Source: Enterobacteriaceae bacterium RIT714 | GTDB taxonomy: Bacteria; Pseudomonadota; Gammaproteobacteria; Enterobacterales; Enterobacteriaceae | Length of the DNA stretch: 64,000 bases | NCBI GenBank assembly: GCA_009668015.1 | Contig: WJYB01000015.1 | Span: forward strand, 1-64,000 | Direction: 5' to 3' | Shown here: positions 1 through 12,243 of the stretch, piece after piece | Numbering within the stretch: the stretch's first letter is position 1 | Layout: each line of letters opens with the position of its first letter | The notes under the pieces: model-generated | The model's input: the letters and a program-made list of their open reading frames with translations, nothing else | Told to the model about the DNA's origin: nothing | Database searches by the model: none | Position numbers and translations under genes: made by a program

Positions 1-40
1 GTGACAAGTATAAATTTCAAAAAAGTTTTCGTTCGCTTAT
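1..40 (-). promoter_or_regulatory. Partial rrn P1 promoter: UP element and -35 box, reading out of the window
   Basis: On the minus strand, just downstream of hemG, an A/T-rich tract containing AAAACTTTTTTGAAATTTA is followed by TTGTCA (complement of 2-7). The window ends there. This is the arrangement of enterobacterial rrn P1 promoters: UP element, then a TTGTCA -35. In E. coli an rRNA operon (rrnA) follows hemG in this orientation. The -10 box and the rRNA itself lie outside the window, so the assignment rests on the UP element, the -35 and synteny. Confidence 0.55.
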
Positions 41-59
41 TTTTCAAACTTTACGTTTA

Positions 60-602
60 TTAAATCCGCGAATCGCCCGTTAATTGCGCGATTTCTCGTG
101 CAAAACCGGCCACCTGAGCCCAGTCGGTATAGACCACTTCTTTACGGGTATCCGTTTCTCCGCCCGTCATCTTCATAATTAAGCGAATCATAAAGCGGTC
201 AAACCAGCGATAGCGTGGATAACGCAGGGCGCCCGCGAAGACAGCGCACAGTTCCGGCTGCCACGGAGAGTTCAGCAAAAACTTCCGCGTATAGCTGTTC
301 GTCTGCGGCGTGCGCTTCTCTGGCTTACGCGCCACCAGGTTCACGGAAAAGAATGCACCCGGCAGACTATTCAGCGTAGCCATATGCTTTTTCACAAAGC
401 GGTCGAGCGCCGGATGGAAATGACCGTAACGTATAGAAGCACCAATCACCACGCGATCGTAATCCTGCCAGGTAATCTCTTCAGTACGATTGAGATTCAC
501 CACATCGGCATAAATGCCCTGCTCTTTTAATTCAGAGGCCAGATAAGAGGCAATCTCACGTGTCTGTCCGTCACGCGTGGAGAATAAAATTAAAGTCTTC
601 AC
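60..602 (-). CDS. hemG: Menaquinone-dependent protoporphyrinogen IX dehydrogenase
   Basis: 180 aa flavodoxin-fold enzyme. It oxidises protoporphyrinogen IX to protoporphyrin IX at the inner face of the membrane and passes electrons to the quinone pool. The FMN phosphate loop is visible near the N-terminus (STRDGQTRE, residues 8-16), and the HemG-type insert [14 protein letters not shown] is present. The length fits E. coli HemG (181 aa). The start is GTG (complement of 600-602), only 11 bp downstream of trkH, so it is probably the last gene of pepQ-yigZ-trkH-hemG. An rrn promoter seems to follow immediately. Confidence 0.96.
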   Translation of the reverse strand: MKTLILFSTRDGQTREIASYLASELKEQGIYADVVNLNRTEEITWQDYDRVVIGASIRYGHFHPALDRFVKKHMATLNSLPGAFFSVNLVARKPEKRTPQTNSYTRKFLLNSPWQPELCAVFAGALRYPRYRWFDRFMIRLIMKMTGGETDTRKEVVYTDWAQVAGFAREIAQLTGDSRI

Positions 603-613
603 CAGATACGTCC

Positions 614-2065
614 TTACTCACGCCAGAATGTTGGGGTAAATAGCACCAGCAGCGTAAAGACCTCAAGACGCCCAAACAGCATGTTGGCAATTAAGATCCA
701 TTTCGCTACCGGATTCATGCTGGCGAAGTTATCCGCCACCACCCCAAGCCCAGGCCCAAGGTTATTGAGCGTTGCGACAACAGAAGCAAACGCCGAGAAA
801 TCATCAACGCCAGTGGCAATGATCGCCAGCATACTGACGATAAAGACCAGTGCGTAGGCCGAAAAGAAACCCCACACAGCTTCAAGAATACGTTCCGGCA
901 GCGCACGGTTGCCAAGCTTAATGCTGTAAACCGCATTCGGGTGTACCAGACGTTTCAGTTCACGGTTGCCCTGCTTGAACAGCAGCAGAATACGGATCAC
1001 CTTCAATCCCCCACCCGTTGACCCTGCGCAGCCGCCGATAAATGCAGAGCACAACAACAGTACTGGCAGGAATAACGGCCAGCGGGCGATGCTGTCAGTG
1101 GTAAACCCTGCCGTCGTCGCCATGGACACCACCTGGAAGAAAGCCTGATTGACGGTCGTCACTGCCGAGCTGTAAACATCGTGGAGCCATAACACCGACG
1201 TGCAGACCACCACCAGCGTCAGCTGCACCCCAATAAACATTCTGAACTCAGGGTCACGCCAGTAAACCTTCAGGCTACGTCCGCTTAATAAAGAGAAGTG
1301 CAGACCATAGTTACAACCGGAAATCAGCAGGAAGACGGCAATAATGGTGTTGATGGTCGGGCTATCAAAGTAACCCACACTGGCATCATGCGTTGAGAAA
1401 CCGCCGATCGCGATCGTCGAGAAACTGTGCCCAATCGCATCAAACGCGGGCATCCCGGCAAACCACAATGCCAGCGCGCAGGCGACTGTCAGTAACACGT
1501 AGATGAACCAGAGCGTTTTTGCCGTCTCAGCGATACGCGGGCGCATCTTGTTGTCTTTCAGAGGACCCGGCATCTCCGCCCGGTAGAGCTGCATCCCACC
1601 GACGCCCAGTATAGGCAGAATCGCGACGGCCAGGACGATGATCCCCATACCGCCGAACCACTGCAACATTTGGCGATAAAAGAGGATCGCATGCGGTAAA
1701 GAGTCCAGCCCCACCAGCGTTGTCGCTCCGGTGGTTGTTAATCCGGAGAAGGATTCAAAGAAGGCATCGGTGATAGTCAGGTTCGGCTGTTCAGCAAAGA
1801 TAAACGGCAGTGCCCCCACGCTCCCCAGCACGGTCCAGAACAGGACGACAATCAGAAATCCCTCACGAGACTTTAGCTCCCCTTTCTCACGGCGGTTTGG
1901 CCACCACAGTATCGAGCCGATCACCAGCGCAGCGAAAAAGGTCTGCGTAAACGCACGCCCCGCGCCGTCCCGATAGATAAGCGCTACCAGCCCGGGGAGA
2001 ATCATCGTCCCGGAAAAGAGTATGACCAGCAGTCCAACGATTCGGGTTATGGCACGAAAATGCAT
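614..2065 (-). CDS. trkH: Trk system potassium transporter, membrane subunit
   Basis: 483 aa, the same length as E. coli TrkH. It is a polytopic inner-membrane K+ channel subunit that works with the peripheral regulator TrkA. The four pore-loop repeats with filter glycines are recognisable: [27 protein letters not shown] and LNNLGPGLG. Each follows a hydrophobic segment, as in the SKT superfamily. A TrkG/TrkH-type [10 protein letters not shown] segment precedes the last repeat. The ATG start lies 40 bp after yigZ. trkA is not in this window. Confidence 0.97.
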   Translation of the reverse strand: MHFRAITRIVGLLVILFSGTMILPGLVALIYRDGAGRAFTQTFFAALVIGSILWWPNRREKGELKSREGFLIVVLFWTVLGSVGALPFIFAEQPNLTITDAFFESFSGLTTTGATTLVGLDSLPHAILFYRQMLQWFGGMGIIVLAVAILPILGVGGMQLYRAEMPGPLKDNKMRPRIAETAKTLWFIYVLLTVACALALWFAGMPAFDAIGHSFSTIAIGGFSTHDASVGYFDSPTINTIIAVFLLISGCNYGLHFSLLSGRSLKVYWRDPEFRMFIGVQLTLVVVCTSVLWLHDVYSSAVTTVNQAFFQVVSMATTAGFTTDSIARWPLFLPVLLLCSAFIGGCAGSTGGGLKVIRILLLFKQGNRELKRLVHPNAVYSIKLGNRALPERILEAVWGFFSAYALVFIVSMLAIIATGVDDFSAFASVVATLNNLGPGLGVVADNFASMNPVAKWILIANMLFGRLEVFTLLVLFTPTFWRE

Positions 2066-2105
2066 CTCTGCCGTTTCCTTTGGTATTCAAAAAGTAAGGT
2101 GGGGA

Positions 2106-2720
2106 TTATTCTTCAATCGGCAGTAATTGCAACGCACCGCGACTAAAATCAGCCAGTTTTGCTGAAAAAGCCGCCAGTTCCGCCTGAGGAAGCGCCACTC
2201 GCAATTGCACCGTCGCCTGATAATCGCTGTGGACAATGACGCCGTTAAACTGTTTCAGCAGCGATTCAATACCGGACAACTGAGCGTAATCACACAGCAA
2301 AGTATATTCGGTGAGTGGCGTTTTGCGGAGAGTGGTAAGCAGATTGAGCGCCTGCTGAACTCCCCCACCGTAGGCTTTCACCAGCCCACCGGTTCCTAAT
2401 AATATGCCGCCGTAGTAACGAACCACGACGGCCGTGATTTCACCCACGCCACTTCCCATCAACTGAGAGAGCATCGGTTTACCCGCCGTTCCCGCGGGCT
2501 CACCATCGTCAGAAAACCCTAACTGTTGCGAATCATTCGGGGCTCCCGCAACCCAGGCCACGCAGTGATGGCGGGCATCGGGATGATCGCTCCGAACCGA
2601 TTCGACAAACGCTTTAGCCGCCTCCACGCCGTCGGTATGCGCCAACAGCGTGATAAAGCGGCTTTTCTTGATTTCCTCAACGAAGATGACCGGCGCAGCC
2701 GGTATCAGCCAGCTGTCCAT
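2106..2720 (-). CDS. yigZ: IMPACT family protein YigZ
   Basis: 204 aa, equal to E. coli YigZ. It has the two-part IMPACT/UPF0029 fold: an N-terminal ribosomal-S5-like domain with the signature HHCVAWV, the segment QLGFSDDGEPAGTAGKPML and VVRYYGGILLGTGGLVKAYG, then a C-terminal ferredoxin-like domain (DUF1949). The biochemical role is not settled; eukaryotic IMPACT regulates eIF2 kinases. The ATG chosen (complement of 2718-2720) overlaps the pepQ stop by one base (TGATG). An in-frame GTG one codon upstream is less likely. Co-transcribed with pepQ. Confidence 0.9.
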   Translation of the reverse strand: MDSWLIPAAPVIFVEEIKKSRFITLLAHTDGVEAAKAFVESVRSDHPDARHHCVAWVAGAPNDSQQLGFSDDGEPAGTAGKPMLSQLMGSGVGEITAVVVRYYGGILLGTGGLVKAYGGGVQQALNLLTTLRKTPLTEYTLLCDYAQLSGIESLLKQFNGVIVHSDYQATVQLRVALPQAELAAFSAKLADFSRGALQLLPIEE

Positions 2721-4051
2721 CACGCCAGTTTTTGATCTCGCGTCATGTTCTCAATGCTGTTTTCGTGAATCACCACGTTATCTTCAATACGGATGCCACC
2801 ATACGGCTTCAGCGCTTCGATTTTTTGCCAGTTGAAGTGCTTGCTGAACTGCCCTTCACGCCATGGCTGCAGCAGAGAATCAATAAAGTAAATTCCCGGC
2901 TCAATGGTCAGAACCATACGCGGTTGCAGCACGCGCGTGCAGCGCAGGTAAGGATATTTGGACGGTGCGGCCAAATGCGTGCCGGTATCATCCTGCATAA
3001 AGCCAGCCACATCGTGGACCTGCAGACCCAGAGGATGACCGATACCGTGCGGCATAAATGGCCCGGTAAGATCGTTTTCGACCATCGCTTCTTCACTCAT
3101 GTCCGTCACAATCTGATGCTTACGCAGCAGCTTCGCGATGCGCTGATGGAACTGAATGTGGTAATCGACGTAGCTTGTACCGGCTTTCAGGGTGCTGATT
3201 AATGCCAGCTGTTCGTCATTCACGTCTTTAATCAGCTGCGCAAAATCCGTATCGGCATTCGCCGCCCAGGTACGGGTCAAATCGGCGGCATAACCGTTGT
3301 ATTCAGCGCCAGCATCCAGCAGGAAACTGCGCATCTCGGCCGGTACGCGGTGATCCAGCTTTGTATAGTGCAGCACAGAGGCATGCTCATTCAGCGCCAC
3401 AATATTGCTGTAAGGCACATCGGTATCGCGATGGCCGGTCGCGGTGAGGTAAGCCTGGTTAATATCAAACTCACTCATCCCGGACAGAAACGCTTCATGC
3501 GCTGCCTGATGACCATTAACTGCCGTTTTTTGCGCTTCACGCATGCAGGAAAGTTCATAGTCGGTCTTATATGAACGGTAGTAATGCAGATAATCAATCA
3601 CGCCTTTCGGGTTGATGTTATCTGCTGGAATATCCAGGCCCCGCGCCCGTTCCGGCACCGGACCGATATACCCGATATTGCCACGCGTAGCAGGCAACTG
3701 GCTGCCAATGCCATCGGCTTTCGGCAGAGCAATAACATCCACTTCTTCCGTCCAGAAGCTCGTCGGCAGCGGTTCAACGTTGTGCCAGTAATCGACCGGC
3801 AGATAGAACCACAGTTTCGGCTTGTTCACGCCGTCCACCAGCAGCCAGCAGTTGGGAACCTGCGTCACCGGCACCCAGGCTTTAAACTGCGGATTGACCT
3901 TGAAAGGATACGGATGGTCATCCAGGAAGACATTCACCAGCTCGCCGGAGTGGATAAGCAGCGCATCGAGTTTAAAGCGCGCCAGCACATCACGAGTACG
4001 TTCCTGTAAAGTAACAATATGATTCTTATAAAGTGCAGCCAGTGAGTCCAT
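2720..4051 (-). CDS. pepQ: Xaa-Pro dipeptidase (proline dipeptidase)
   Basis: 443 aa, identical in length to E. coli PepQ. Cytoplasmic M24-family metallopeptidase that cleaves dipeptides with C-terminal proline. The pita-bread fold metal ligands are visible: [19 protein letters not shown] (two Asp), [16 protein letters not shown] (His), LTIEPGIYF (Glu) and GGIRIEDN (Glu). An in-frame extension of 29 codons exists upstream, but the ATG at 4051 with a nearby purine-rich site (GGAATAACG) gives the family N-terminus [11 protein letters not shown]. Divergent from fadB. Confidence 0.96.
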   Translation of the reverse strand: MDSLAALYKNHIVTLQERTRDVLARFKLDALLIHSGELVNVFLDDHPYPFKVNPQFKAWVPVTQVPNCWLLVDGVNKPKLWFYLPVDYWHNVEPLPTSFWTEEVDVIALPKADGIGSQLPATRGNIGYIGPVPERARGLDIPADNINPKGVIDYLHYYRSYKTDYELSCMREAQKTAVNGHQAAHEAFLSGMSEFDINQAYLTATGHRDTDVPYSNIVALNEHASVLHYTKLDHRVPAEMRSFLLDAGAEYNGYAADLTRTWAANADTDFAQLIKDVNDEQLALISTLKAGTSYVDYHIQFHQRIAKLLRKHQIVTDMSEEAMVENDLTGPFMPHGIGHPLGLQVHDVAGFMQDDTGTHLAAPSKYPYLRCTRVLQPRMVLTIEPGIYFIDSLLQPWREGQFSKHFNWQKIEALKPYGGIRIEDNVVIHENSIENMTRDQKLA

Positions 4052-4198
4052 CGTTATTCCTTTCGTTTTATTGACCTCGAATCTTCGCATCTTAGCACAC
4101 CTGAATTCGACTGCGTGATTTCCACCGAGCGTGATCAATGCAGCAATTTTTTAATCATAAATTTGCATTTTATTAACATAAATCCCACACTCGGTTTC

Positions 4199-4215
4199 AT
4201 CTGGTATGACCAGAT
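4199..4215 (+). promoter_or_regulatory. FadR operator of fadBA
   Basis: ATCTGGTATGACCAGAT is an almost perfect palindrome matching the FadR consensus (AACTGGTCNGACCAGTT). It differs by a single central base from the fadBA operator I recall from E. coli. It lies 26 bp upstream of the fadB ATG, where bound FadR would block transcription until long-chain acyl-CoA releases it. Confidence 0.9.
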
Positions 4216-4241
4216 CCAATTGCTGGATTCAGGAGACTGAC

Positions 4242-6431
4242 ATGCTCTACAAAGGCGACACCCTGTACGTAGACTGGCTGGAAGATGGCATCGCCGAACT
4301 GGTGTTCGATGCCCCCGGCTCAGTCAACAAACTCGACACCGCGACGGTGGCCAGTCTTGGCCATGCTCTCGACGTCCTCGAAAAACAATCTGATTTGAAA
4401 GGGCTGCTGCTGCGCTCCGAAAAAGCCGCTTTTATTGTCGGCGCTGATATCACCGAATTCCTTTCATTATTCCAGGTGCCCGAAGAACAGCTCAGTCAAT
4501 GGCTGCACTTTGCCAACAGCGTGTTCAACCGCCTGGAAGATCTGCCGGTTCCAACGGTTTCAGCCGTCAACGGCTACGCGCTGGGCGGCGGCTGCGAATG
4601 CGTGCTGGCGACGGACTATCGCCTCGCCACGCCGGATCTGCGTATCGGCCTGCCGGAAACTAAGCTGGGCATCATGCCGGGCTTTGGTGGTTCAGTGCGG
4701 ATGCCACGTATGCTGGGCGCTGACAGCGCGCTGGAAATCATCGCGGCAGGTAAAGATGTTAGCGCGGAACAAGCCCTGAAAATCGGCCTGATTGACGGTA
4801 TCGTGAAGCCGGAAAAACTGCGCGACGGTGCGATTAGTCTTCTGCGTCAGGCGATCAATGGCGATCTCGACTGGAAAGCCAAACGCCAGCCGAAGCTTGA
4901 GCCGCTGAAACTCAGCAAAATCGAAGCCACCATGAGCTTTACCATTGCCAAAGGCATGGTGATGCAGACCGCCGGAAAACACTATCCGGCACCGATCACC
5001 GCCGTCAAAACAATCGAAGCCGCTGCGCGCTTTGGTCGCGAAGAGGCGCTGAAGTTAGAAAATCAAAGCTTTGTCCCTCTGGCACACACCAATGAAGCTC
5101 GCGCGCTGGTTGGCATTTTCCTTAACGATCAGTTCGTCAAAGGCAAAGCGAAACAGTTGACTAAAAATGTTGAGACGCCAAAACACGCGGCGGTGCTCGG
5201 CGCTGGCATTATGGGCGGTGGGATTGCCTATCAGTCCGCCTGGAAAGGCGTGCCGGTAGTAATGAAAGATATCAACGAGAAATCCCTGACGCTGGGGATG
5301 AACGAAGCGGCCAAACTGCTCAATAAACAGCTTGAGCGTGGCAAGATTGACGGTTTGAAACTGGCAGGCGTGATATCCACCATTCAGCCAACGCTGGAAT
5401 ATACCGGCTTTGATCGCGTGGACGTGGTGGTCGAAGCGGTTGTCGAAAACCCGAAAGTGAAAAAAGCGGTACTGGCGGAAACGGAAGAGAAAGTGCGCCC
5501 GGATACGGTTCTGGCGTCCAACACCTCGACCATTCCGATCGGCGAACTGGCAAGCGTCCTGAAGCGCCCGGAAAACTTCTGTGGCATGCACTTCTTTAAC
5601 CCGGTGCATCGTATGCCACTGGTCGAAGTGATTCGCGGGGAAAAAACCTCCGACGAAACCATCGCCAAAGTAGTGGCGTGGGCCAGCAAAATGGGCAAAA
5701 CCCCGATTGTGGTGAACGACTGCCCGGGCTTCTTCGTTAACCGCGTGCTGTTCCCTTACTTTGCCGGATTTAGCCAGCTGCTGCGCGACGGCGCGGATTT
5801 CCGCAAAGTCGATAAAGTGATGGAAAAAGTATTTGGCTGGCCAATGGGCCCGGCGTATCTGCTGGACGTGGTCGGCATTGATACAGCGCACCACGCGCAG
5901 GCCGTAATGGCCGCTGGTTTCCCGCAGAGGATGCAGAAAGATTATCGCGATGCGATCGACGCGCTGTTCGACGCCAGTCGCTTTGGGCAGAAAAACGGCC
6001 TGGGCTTCTGGCGTTATAAAGAAGACAGCAAAGGCAAGCCGAAGAAAGAGGACGATGCTGCCGTTGAAGATCTGCTGGCTGGCGTTAGCCAGGCAAAACG
6101 TGATTTCAGCGACGAAGAGATAATCGCCCGCATGATGATCCCGATGGTCAACGAAGTGGTGCGTTGTCTGGAAGAAGGCATCATCGCCAGTCCGGCAGAA
6201 GCGGATATGGCGCTGGTCTACGGCCTCGGATTCCCTCCGTTCCACGGCGGCGCATTCCGCTGGCTGGATACGGTTGGCAGCGCGAAATATCTCGATATGG
6301 CTCAGCATTACCAGCACCTCGGGGCGCTGTATGAGGTCCCGGAAGGTCTGCGTCAGAAAGCACGCCATAACGAACCGTACTATCCACCAGTTGAGCCAGC
6401 CCGTCCGGTCGGCGAGCTGAAAACGGCTTAA
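4242..6431 (+). CDS. fadB: Fatty acid oxidation complex subunit alpha
   Basis: 729 aa, as in E. coli. Multifunctional alpha subunit of the aerobic beta-oxidation complex: N-terminal enoyl-CoA hydratase/isomerase and C-terminal L-3-hydroxyacyl-CoA dehydrogenase. The hydratase catalytic glutamates sit in [15 protein letters not shown] and [15 protein letters not shown]. The NAD-binding motif is [20 protein letters not shown] near residue 320, and the dehydrogenase His is in [12 protein letters not shown]. The ATG at 4242 is preceded by CAGGAGACTGAC; an in-frame start at 4206 would lie inside the FadR operator. fadA follows after 9 bp. Repressed by FadR. Confidence 0.98.
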   Translation: MLYKGDTLYVDWLEDGIAELVFDAPGSVNKLDTATVASLGHALDVLEKQSDLKGLLLRSEKAAFIVGADITEFLSLFQVPEEQLSQWLHFANSVFNRLEDLPVPTVSAVNGYALGGGCECVLATDYRLATPDLRIGLPETKLGIMPGFGGSVRMPRMLGADSALEIIAAGKDVSAEQALKIGLIDGIVKPEKLRDGAISLLRQAINGDLDWKAKRQPKLEPLKLSKIEATMSFTIAKGMVMQTAGKHYPAPITAVKTIEAAARFGREEALKLENQSFVPLAHTNEARALVGIFLNDQFVKGKAKQLTKNVETPKHAAVLGAGIMGGGIAYQSAWKGVPVVMKDINEKSLTLGMNEAAKLLNKQLERGKIDGLKLAGVISTIQPTLEYTGFDRVDVVVEAVVENPKVKKAVLAETEEKVRPDTVLASNTSTIPIGELASVLKRPENFCGMHFFNPVHRMPLVEVIRGEKTSDETIAKVVAWASKMGKTPIVVNDCPGFFVNRVLFPYFAGFSQLLRDGADFRKVDKVMEKVFGWPMGPAYLLDVVGIDTAHHAQAVMAAGFPQRMQKDYRDAIDALFDASRFGQKNGLGFWRYKEDSKGKPKKEDDAAVEDLLAGVSQAKRDFSDEEIIARMMIPMVNEVVRCLEEGIIASPAEADMALVYGLGFPPFHGGAFRWLDTVGSAKYLDMAQHYQHLGALYEVPEGLRQKARHNEPYYPPVEPARPVGELKTA

Positions 6432-7604
<1,173 letters not shown>

Positions 7605-7670
7605 TGCGTGGGCCGGGGGCGCTTCGTCTGCCCGGCCTGTAAAAGAATAGATGATTTAGTTGCCGTTTTT

Positions 7671-7695
7671 CCCGCCTGTCAGGGGCGGGTTTTTT
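7671..7695 (+). terminator. Rho-independent terminator after fadBA
   Basis: Stem CCCGCC / GGCGGG (7671-7676 with 7684-7689), loop TGTCAGG, then TTTTTT. It lies 67 bp after the fadA stop on the coding strand. Confidence 0.85.
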
Positions 7696-7701
7696 ATTGG
7701 C

Positions 7702-7738
7702 TCCCTCCCCCCTTTTGGGAGAGGACTAAAGTGAGGAA
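7702..7738. repeat. Degenerate CCCTCTCCC/GGGAGAGG intergenic repeat, copy 1
   Basis: CTCCCTCCCCCCTTTTGGGAGAGG followed by a GTGAGG tail. Same layout as the repeats at 35756-35778 and 43248-43285: a pyrimidine arm, its complement, then GGTGAG. It lies between the fadBA terminator and the 3' end of fre. No coding potential is evident. Confidence 0.5.
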
Positions 7739-7751
7739 AAAAGGCCGCACC

Positions 7752-8453
7752 TTAGATAAACGCAAACGCATCGCCGAACAGACGGTCTTCACGCGCCTGA
7801 CGTTCATTGCAGAACAGATCGCGGGCTATCTTCGCCATTTCAAAGCGACCGGCGATATAAATATCATGCTCTGCCAGCGTACCGTAATCCTGTAACACCG
7901 CCGTCAAAACCGTACCTGAACGTCCACGCCAGCCCTCTTCTGGCTGCTCCACGACGGGCTCAACACGCAGATTGGGATGGGTCACACTGAGCGCTTCCAG
8001 CTCGGAGAGATCGTAAAGGTGTTTCTCTTCACGCCCGCCCCAGTAGATGCTGATATCGCGGTCTGGATTGTGCGCCAGCGCAGTTAGCAGAATGGAGCGT
8101 ACGTAGGAAAAACCCGTCCCGCCCGCAATCAGCACCAGCGGACGGTTTTCGTCTTCACGCAACCACGCTTCACCGTGCGGAATGTCCACCTCAATCTCAC
8201 GCTCTTTCAGAATGCGATCCATAACTGCCATGGCATACAAATTAAGCTCTGACGCACCGATATGCAGCTCAATAAATTCCTGCTCTGCTGGCGTAGACGC
8301 CATAGAGAAAGGACGCTTATCACGCTCATCCATCACCACCATCAAATACTGGCCAGCGCGGAAAGAGAACGCCGCTTCTGGAACCAAACGGACGCGATAT
8401 ACGGTGTCGGTGATAGCATCTACCGAGGTCACTTTACAGCTTAAGGTTGTCAT
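7752..8453 (-). CDS. fre: NAD(P)H-flavin reductase
   Basis: 233 aa, as in E. coli Fre. Cytoplasmic oxidoreductase that reduces free FMN, FAD or riboflavin with NAD(P)H. The flavin-binding RPFSMASTP motif lies near residue 46, and the nicotinamide-binding [10 protein letters not shown] near residue 110, in the ferredoxin-NADP reductase fold. It is 30 bp downstream of ubiD and presumably co-transcribed with it. Reduced FMN is the substrate of UbiX, which supplies prenyl-FMN to UbiD, so the pairing makes metabolic sense (inference). Confidence 0.96.
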   Translation of the reverse strand: MTTLSCKVTSVDAITDTVYRVRLVPEAAFSFRAGQYLMVVMDERDKRPFSMASTPAEQEFIELHIGASELNLYAMAVMDRILKEREIEVDIPHGEAWLREDENRPLVLIAGGTGFSYVRSILLTALAHNPDRDISIYWGGREEKHLYDLSELEALSVTHPNLRVEPVVEQPEEGWRGRSGTVLTAVLQDYGTLAEHDIYIAGRFEMAKIARDLFCNERQAREDRLFGDAFAFI

Positions 8454-8483
8454 TCGCTCTCTCTGTCGGGAAGTCTATAGGGC

Positions 8484-9989
8484 TTAACGGTCAGACTCTG
8501 GCTTACCGTTATTCAATATGGCCAGGTCGTCCCATATTGCGTCAATTCGCGCGGTCACTTCAGGATCTTTTTTAATCGGGCGACCCCATTCACGCTCAGT
8601 TTCGCCGGGCCATTTGTTGGTGGCATCCAGTCCCATCTTTGAGCCAAGACCGGAAACCGGCGAGGCAAAATCCAGATAATCAATCGGTGTATTTTCAACT
8701 AACACAGTGTCACGGGCCGGATCCATACGCGTCGTAATGGCCCAAATCACATCATTCCAGTCGCGGGCGTTAACGTCGTCATCGCACACGATAACAAATT
8801 TGGTGTACATAAACTGACGCAGGAAAGACCAGACGCCCATCATCACGCGTTTGGCATGACCAGCATATTGTTTCTTAATGGTGACCACTGCCAGGCGATA
8901 AGAACAGCCCTCTGGCGGCAGGTAGAAATCAACAATTTCCGGAAACTGTTTTTGCAGAATGGGCACAAAGACTTCATTCAACGCCACCCCTAATACAGCA
9001 GGTTCATCCGGCGGACGGCCGGTATACGTCGAATGGTAGATCGCGTCTTCGCGCTGCGTAATGTGGGTAACGGTAAAGACCGGGAAATTATCAATTTCAT
9101 TGTAGTATCCCGTATGATCTCCATAAGGCCCTTCCGGTGCCAGCTCGCCCTGTTCAAGATAGCCTTCGAGCACGATTTCCGCGCTGGCAGGCACTTCCAG
9201 GTCGTTGGAGATACATTTCACCACTTCGGTTTTGGTACCGCGCAGCAAACCAGCAAAGGCGTATTCGGAAAGCGTATCCGGGACTGGGGTCACCGCGCCG
9301 AGAATGGTCGCCGGATCGGCGCCCAGTGCAACGGAAACCGGGAATCGCTCACCCGGATGCGCAGCACACCACTCCTGGAAATCAAGCGCGCCGCCGCGAT
9401 GAGACAGCCAGCGCATGATCAGCTTGTTCTTGCCAATCAACTGCTGACGGTAAATCCCCAGGTTCTGACGCTCTTTGTGTGGACCCCGGGTGACGGTCAG
9501 CCCCCAGGTGATCAGCGGCGCGGCATCTTCTGGCCAGCACTGCATAATCGGAATGCGCGTCAGATCGACGGCATCCCCTTCGAAGATCTTTTGCTGACAA
9601 GGCGCGCCACGCAGACGTTTAGTCGGCATGTTTAATACTTGCTTAAACTGCGGCAGTTTATCGAACAGATCGCGGAAGCCTTTTGGCGGTTCAGGCTCCT
9701 TCAGAAAGGCCAGCAGTTTACCCACTTCACGTAGCGCACTGACATCTTCCTGCCCCATACCCATCGCCACACGCTTAGGTGTGCCGAACAGGTTGCAGAG
9801 CACCGGCATGGAGTAACCTTTCGGATTTTCAAACAGCAGCGCGGGGCCACCGGCACGTAACGTGCGGTCGGCGATTTCTGTCATTTCCAGATAAGGATCA
9901 ACAGGAAGCGTAATGCGTTTGAGTTCGCCCTGCTTTTCAAGCAGCGCCAGGAAGTCGCGTAGATCGTGGTATTTCATGCAGTTAGTCAT
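8484..9989 (-). CDS. ubiD: 4-hydroxy-3-polyprenylbenzoate decarboxylase
   Basis: Up to 501 aa. Prenyl-FMN-dependent decarboxylase acting early in ubiquinone synthesis on 3-octaprenyl-4-hydroxybenzoate. The sequence tracks E. coli UbiD throughout, including [22 protein letters not shown] and [12 protein letters not shown]. There are two ATG candidates: 9989 (N-terminus MTNCMKYHD) and 9977 (MKYHDLRDF). E. coli starts MDAMKYND, so the longer form is kept, but its AGAGAGG site is only 2-3 bp from that ATG. The C-terminus is three residues longer than in E. coli. Divergent from rfaH. Confidence 0.95.
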   Translation of the reverse strand: MTNCMKYHDLRDFLALLEKQGELKRITLPVDPYLEMTEIADRTLRAGGPALLFENPKGYSMPVLCNLFGTPKRVAMGMGQEDVSALREVGKLLAFLKEPEPPKGFRDLFDKLPQFKQVLNMPTKRLRGAPCQQKIFEGDAVDLTRIPIMQCWPEDAAPLITWGLTVTRGPHKERQNLGIYRQQLIGKNKLIMRWLSHRGGALDFQEWCAAHPGERFPVSVALGADPATILGAVTPVPDTLSEYAFAGLLRGTKTEVVKCISNDLEVPASAEIVLEGYLEQGELAPEGPYGDHTGYYNEIDNFPVFTVTHITQREDAIYHSTYTGRPPDEPAVLGVALNEVFVPILQKQFPEIVDFYLPPEGCSYRLAVVTIKKQYAGHAKRVMMGVWSFLRQFMYTKFVIVCDDDVNARDWNDVIWAITTRMDPARDTVLVENTPIDYLDFASPVSGLGSKMGLDATNKWPGETEREWGRPIKKDPEVTARIDAIWDDLAILNNGKPESDR

Positions 9990-10090
9990 GGCCTCTCTGT
10001 AAGCGCTTCATTATACGGCGTTCGTCATCATGACGCTGTAATTTTGTTAAATTAGCGTGAACTTCCACGTCATCTTCTTCTTTAGGCCAT

Positions 10091-10096
10091 TATAAT
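10091..10096 (+). promoter_or_regulatory. -10 box upstream of rfaH
   Basis: A consensus TATAAT lies 63 bp upstream of the rfaH ATG in the ubiD/rfaH divergent region. No good -35 is visible at 16-18 bp spacing, so this is a partial promoter call. Confidence 0.4.
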
Positions 10097-10158
10097 CACC
10101 TTAGCGATCCCGCCAGGGTTTTGATATGCTTGCGCCGCAAACCAAGGGAAGAGTGATT

Positions 10159-10650
10159 ATGCAAGCCTGGTATTTACTGTATTGCAAACGTGGGCAGCTT
10201 CAACGCGCGCAGGAACATCTTGAGCGTCAGGCAGTCAATTGTCTGATGCCGGTTATTACGCTTGAAAAAATGCTGCGCGGCAAGCGCACGATGGTCAGCG
10301 AACCGCTGTTTCCAAACTACCTGTTTGTTGAGTTCGACCCGGAAGTGATCCACACCACCACCATCAATGCCACCCGAGGTGTCAGCCACTTCGTTCGCTT
10401 CGGCGCACATCCGGCAACGGTGCCGTCTACGGTAATTCATCAGCTTTCTGTCTATAAGCAGCCAGAAGATATCACCGATCCAGAGACGCCTTTCCCCGGC
10501 GACAGTGTCGTTATCACCGAAGGCGCATTCGAGGGATTTCAGGCGATATTTTCAGAGCCAGATGGCGAAGCGCGTTCGATGCTATTGCTGAATTTTTTGA
10601 ATAAGCAGGTGCTCCAAAGCGTCAAGAACACCGAATTCCGCAAAGTTTAA
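10159..10650 (+). CDS. rfaH: Transcription/translation regulatory transformer protein RfaH
   Basis: 163 aa (E. coli 162). NusG paralog that is recruited to RNA polymerase at ops sites and suppresses Rho termination in long operons such as LPS, capsule and conjugation genes. N-terminal NGN domain ([38 protein letters not shown]) and C-terminal KOW domain, which refolds between alpha and beta forms ([20 protein letters not shown]). The ATG at 10159 gives the family N-terminus; an in-frame extension to 10126 is unlikely. The gene converges on tatD and the two stop codons interlock. Confidence 0.96.
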   Translation: MQAWYLLYCKRGQLQRAQEHLERQAVNCLMPVITLEKMLRGKRTMVSEPLFPNYLFVEFDPEVIHTTTINATRGVSHFVRFGAHPATVPSTVIHQLSVYKQPEDITDPETPFPGDSVVITEGAFEGFQAIFSEPDGEARSMLLLNFLNKQVLQSVKNTEFRKV

Positions 10651-11429
10651 AACGCCACCCCAAACAGACGACGAACATTTTCATCGGTCTGCTCTTCAAG
10701 CCACTGTCCCTCTTCGCCACGCCAGTGAGCGATCCGTTCAACGATATGGCCGAGGTAAGCCGGTTCGTTACGTCGTGACGCCGGTTTTGGCCGCATATCG
10801 CGCGGCAAAAGATACGGTGCATCCGTTTCGACTAACAGCCGATCGGCAGGAATGACCGGTAACAGATCGCGCAACTCCAGGCCGCGTCGTTCATCGCAAA
10901 CCCAGCCCGTGATCCCCAGATACAAACCACGATTCAGGCAGTCCAGAGCGTCCTGTCGCGAGCCAGTAAAACAGTGCAATACCGCGCCAGGCAGTTTATC
11001 CAGCCAGGGTTCAAGCAATACAACAAAACGCTCATGAGCATCGCGACAGTGCATAAATACCGGCATTCCCAGTTCAGCAGCCAGGGCGAGTTGGGCGGTA
11101 AACGCCTTTTCCTGCTCGTCCGGGGTGGAAAAGTTGCGGTTAAAATCGAGACCGCATTCACCTATCGCAACGACTTCCGGGGTTTTCGCCAGTGCATACA
11201 GGACTTCTGCACTGTCATGGTTCCAGTGACTACTGTCGTGGGGGTGAACACCTGCCGTTGACCAGCAGCAATCAAAAGTGTGTGCCAGCCGTTGGGCATC
11301 CTGACTTTCCTGGAGGTTGGTTCCCGTCAGCAAGAGCCCGTTAACTCCTGCAGCAAATGCGCGCGCCACAACCTCATCTCTGTCTTTATCAAACTGAGAA
11401 CTGGTCAGGTTGAGTCCGATATCAAACAT
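10647..11429 (-). CDS. tatD: 3'-5' ssDNA/RNA exonuclease TatD
   Basis: 260 aa, as in E. coli. Mg-dependent TIM-barrel nuclease linked to repair of oxidative damage and not required for Tat export despite its operon. Metal-binding signatures are visible: [38 protein letters not shown] and VETDAPYL. The ATG at 11429 gives MFDIGLNL; an extension of four residues upstream is less likely. It is 41 bp downstream of tatC. The stop overlaps the rfaH stop on the opposite strand. Confidence 0.95.
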   Translation of the reverse strand: MFDIGLNLTSSQFDKDRDEVVARAFAAGVNGLLLTGTNLQESQDAQRLAHTFDCCWSTAGVHPHDSSHWNHDSAEVLYALAKTPEVVAIGECGLDFNRNFSTPDEQEKAFTAQLALAAELGMPVFMHCRDAHERFVVLLEPWLDKLPGAVLHCFTGSRQDALDCLNRGLYLGITGWVCDERRGLELRDLLPVIPADRLLVETDAPYLLPRDMRPKPASRRNEPAYLGHIVERIAHWRGEEGQWLEEQTDENVRRLFGVAF

Positions 11430-11470
11430 GCTTTCTCCCATATGACAACCGCCCTGTCGGGCGGCTGGTT

Positions 11471-12241
11471 TTATTCTTCTGTCGGCTTTTCAGGCTCATC
11501 TTCTTCGTCATCCCGTGAGCGTCGTTTGCCCACATAGAAACGCGAGAAGAACACGCCAACCTCAAACAGGCAATACATCGGTATGGCCAGCAGCGTTTGC
11601 GAGAAAACATCCGGCGGCGTCAGCAACATACCCACGACAAAGGCGCCGACCAACATATATGGGCGTTTCTTACGCAGATCTTCTGGCGTGGTCACGCCCA
11701 TCCAGCAGAGCAAGACAATCGCAACAGGCACTTCGAAGGCCACGCCGAACGCCATAAACAGCGCCATCACAAAGCTGAGATAGCTGGCGATATCCGTCGA
11801 CACCTGAACCCCTTCCGGCGCGGTATGCGTCAGGAAGCCAAAGGCGAGTGGGAAGACGACGAAATAGGCAAAAGCCATGCCGATGTAGAACAGCAACGAG
11901 CTGGAAACCAGCAGCGGGATCACCAGCTTACGCTCATGTTTGTACAGCGCAGGCGCCACAAACGCCCAAACCTGGTACAAAATTACCGGGGCGGAAGCAA
12001 TGAGTGAGACCCAGAAGGTCAGTTTGATGGGGGTGAAGAACGGCGAGGCCACATCGGTGGCAATCATCGTGGCGCCCAGCGGCATCTGCTTAATCAACGG
12101 CGCGGAGACAACCTGATAGATATCGTTAGCAAAATAGACCAGGCATAAGAAAATAAGGAAAACCGCAATAATGCAGTTTAACAGACGCTTACGCAGCTCA
12201 ATGAGGTGCGTAATAAGTGGTTGAGTATCATCTACAGCCAT
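11471..12241 (-). CDS. tatC: Sec-independent protein translocase subunit TatC
   Basis: 256 aa (E. coli 258). Six-TM core of the twin-arginine translocase, which binds the RR signal peptide together with TatB. Conserved TatC features: [12 protein letters not shown] at the N-terminus, [28 protein letters not shown], and [20 protein letters not shown] in the last helices. The C-terminal tail is acidic ([10 protein letters not shown]). It starts 2 bp after the tatB stop, indicating translational coupling. Confidence 0.97.
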   Translation of the reverse strand: MAVDDTQPLITHLIELRKRLLNCIIAVFLIFLCLVYFANDIYQVVSAPLIKQMPLGATMIATDVASPFFTPIKLTFWVSLIASAPVILYQVWAFVAPALYKHERKLVIPLLVSSSLLFYIGMAFAYFVVFPLAFGFLTHTAPEGVQVSTDIASYLSFVMALFMAFGVAFEVPVAIVLLCWMGVTTPEDLRKKRPYMLVGAFVVGMLLTPPDVFSQTLLAIPMYCLFEVGVFFSRFYVGKRRSRDDEEDEPEKPTEE

Positions 12242-12243
12242 GT

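Noticed and set aside
5055-6368. 437-codon open frame on the minus strand inside fadB
   Set aside because: It lies wholly opposite fadB, whose motifs and length are certain. The His/Phe/Arg-rich translation is typical of an antisense shadow and matches no family I know.
7608-7895. Small protein after fadA (95 codons)
   Set aside because: It runs through the fadBA terminator and repeat and into the fre gene on the opposite strand. No homology recognised.
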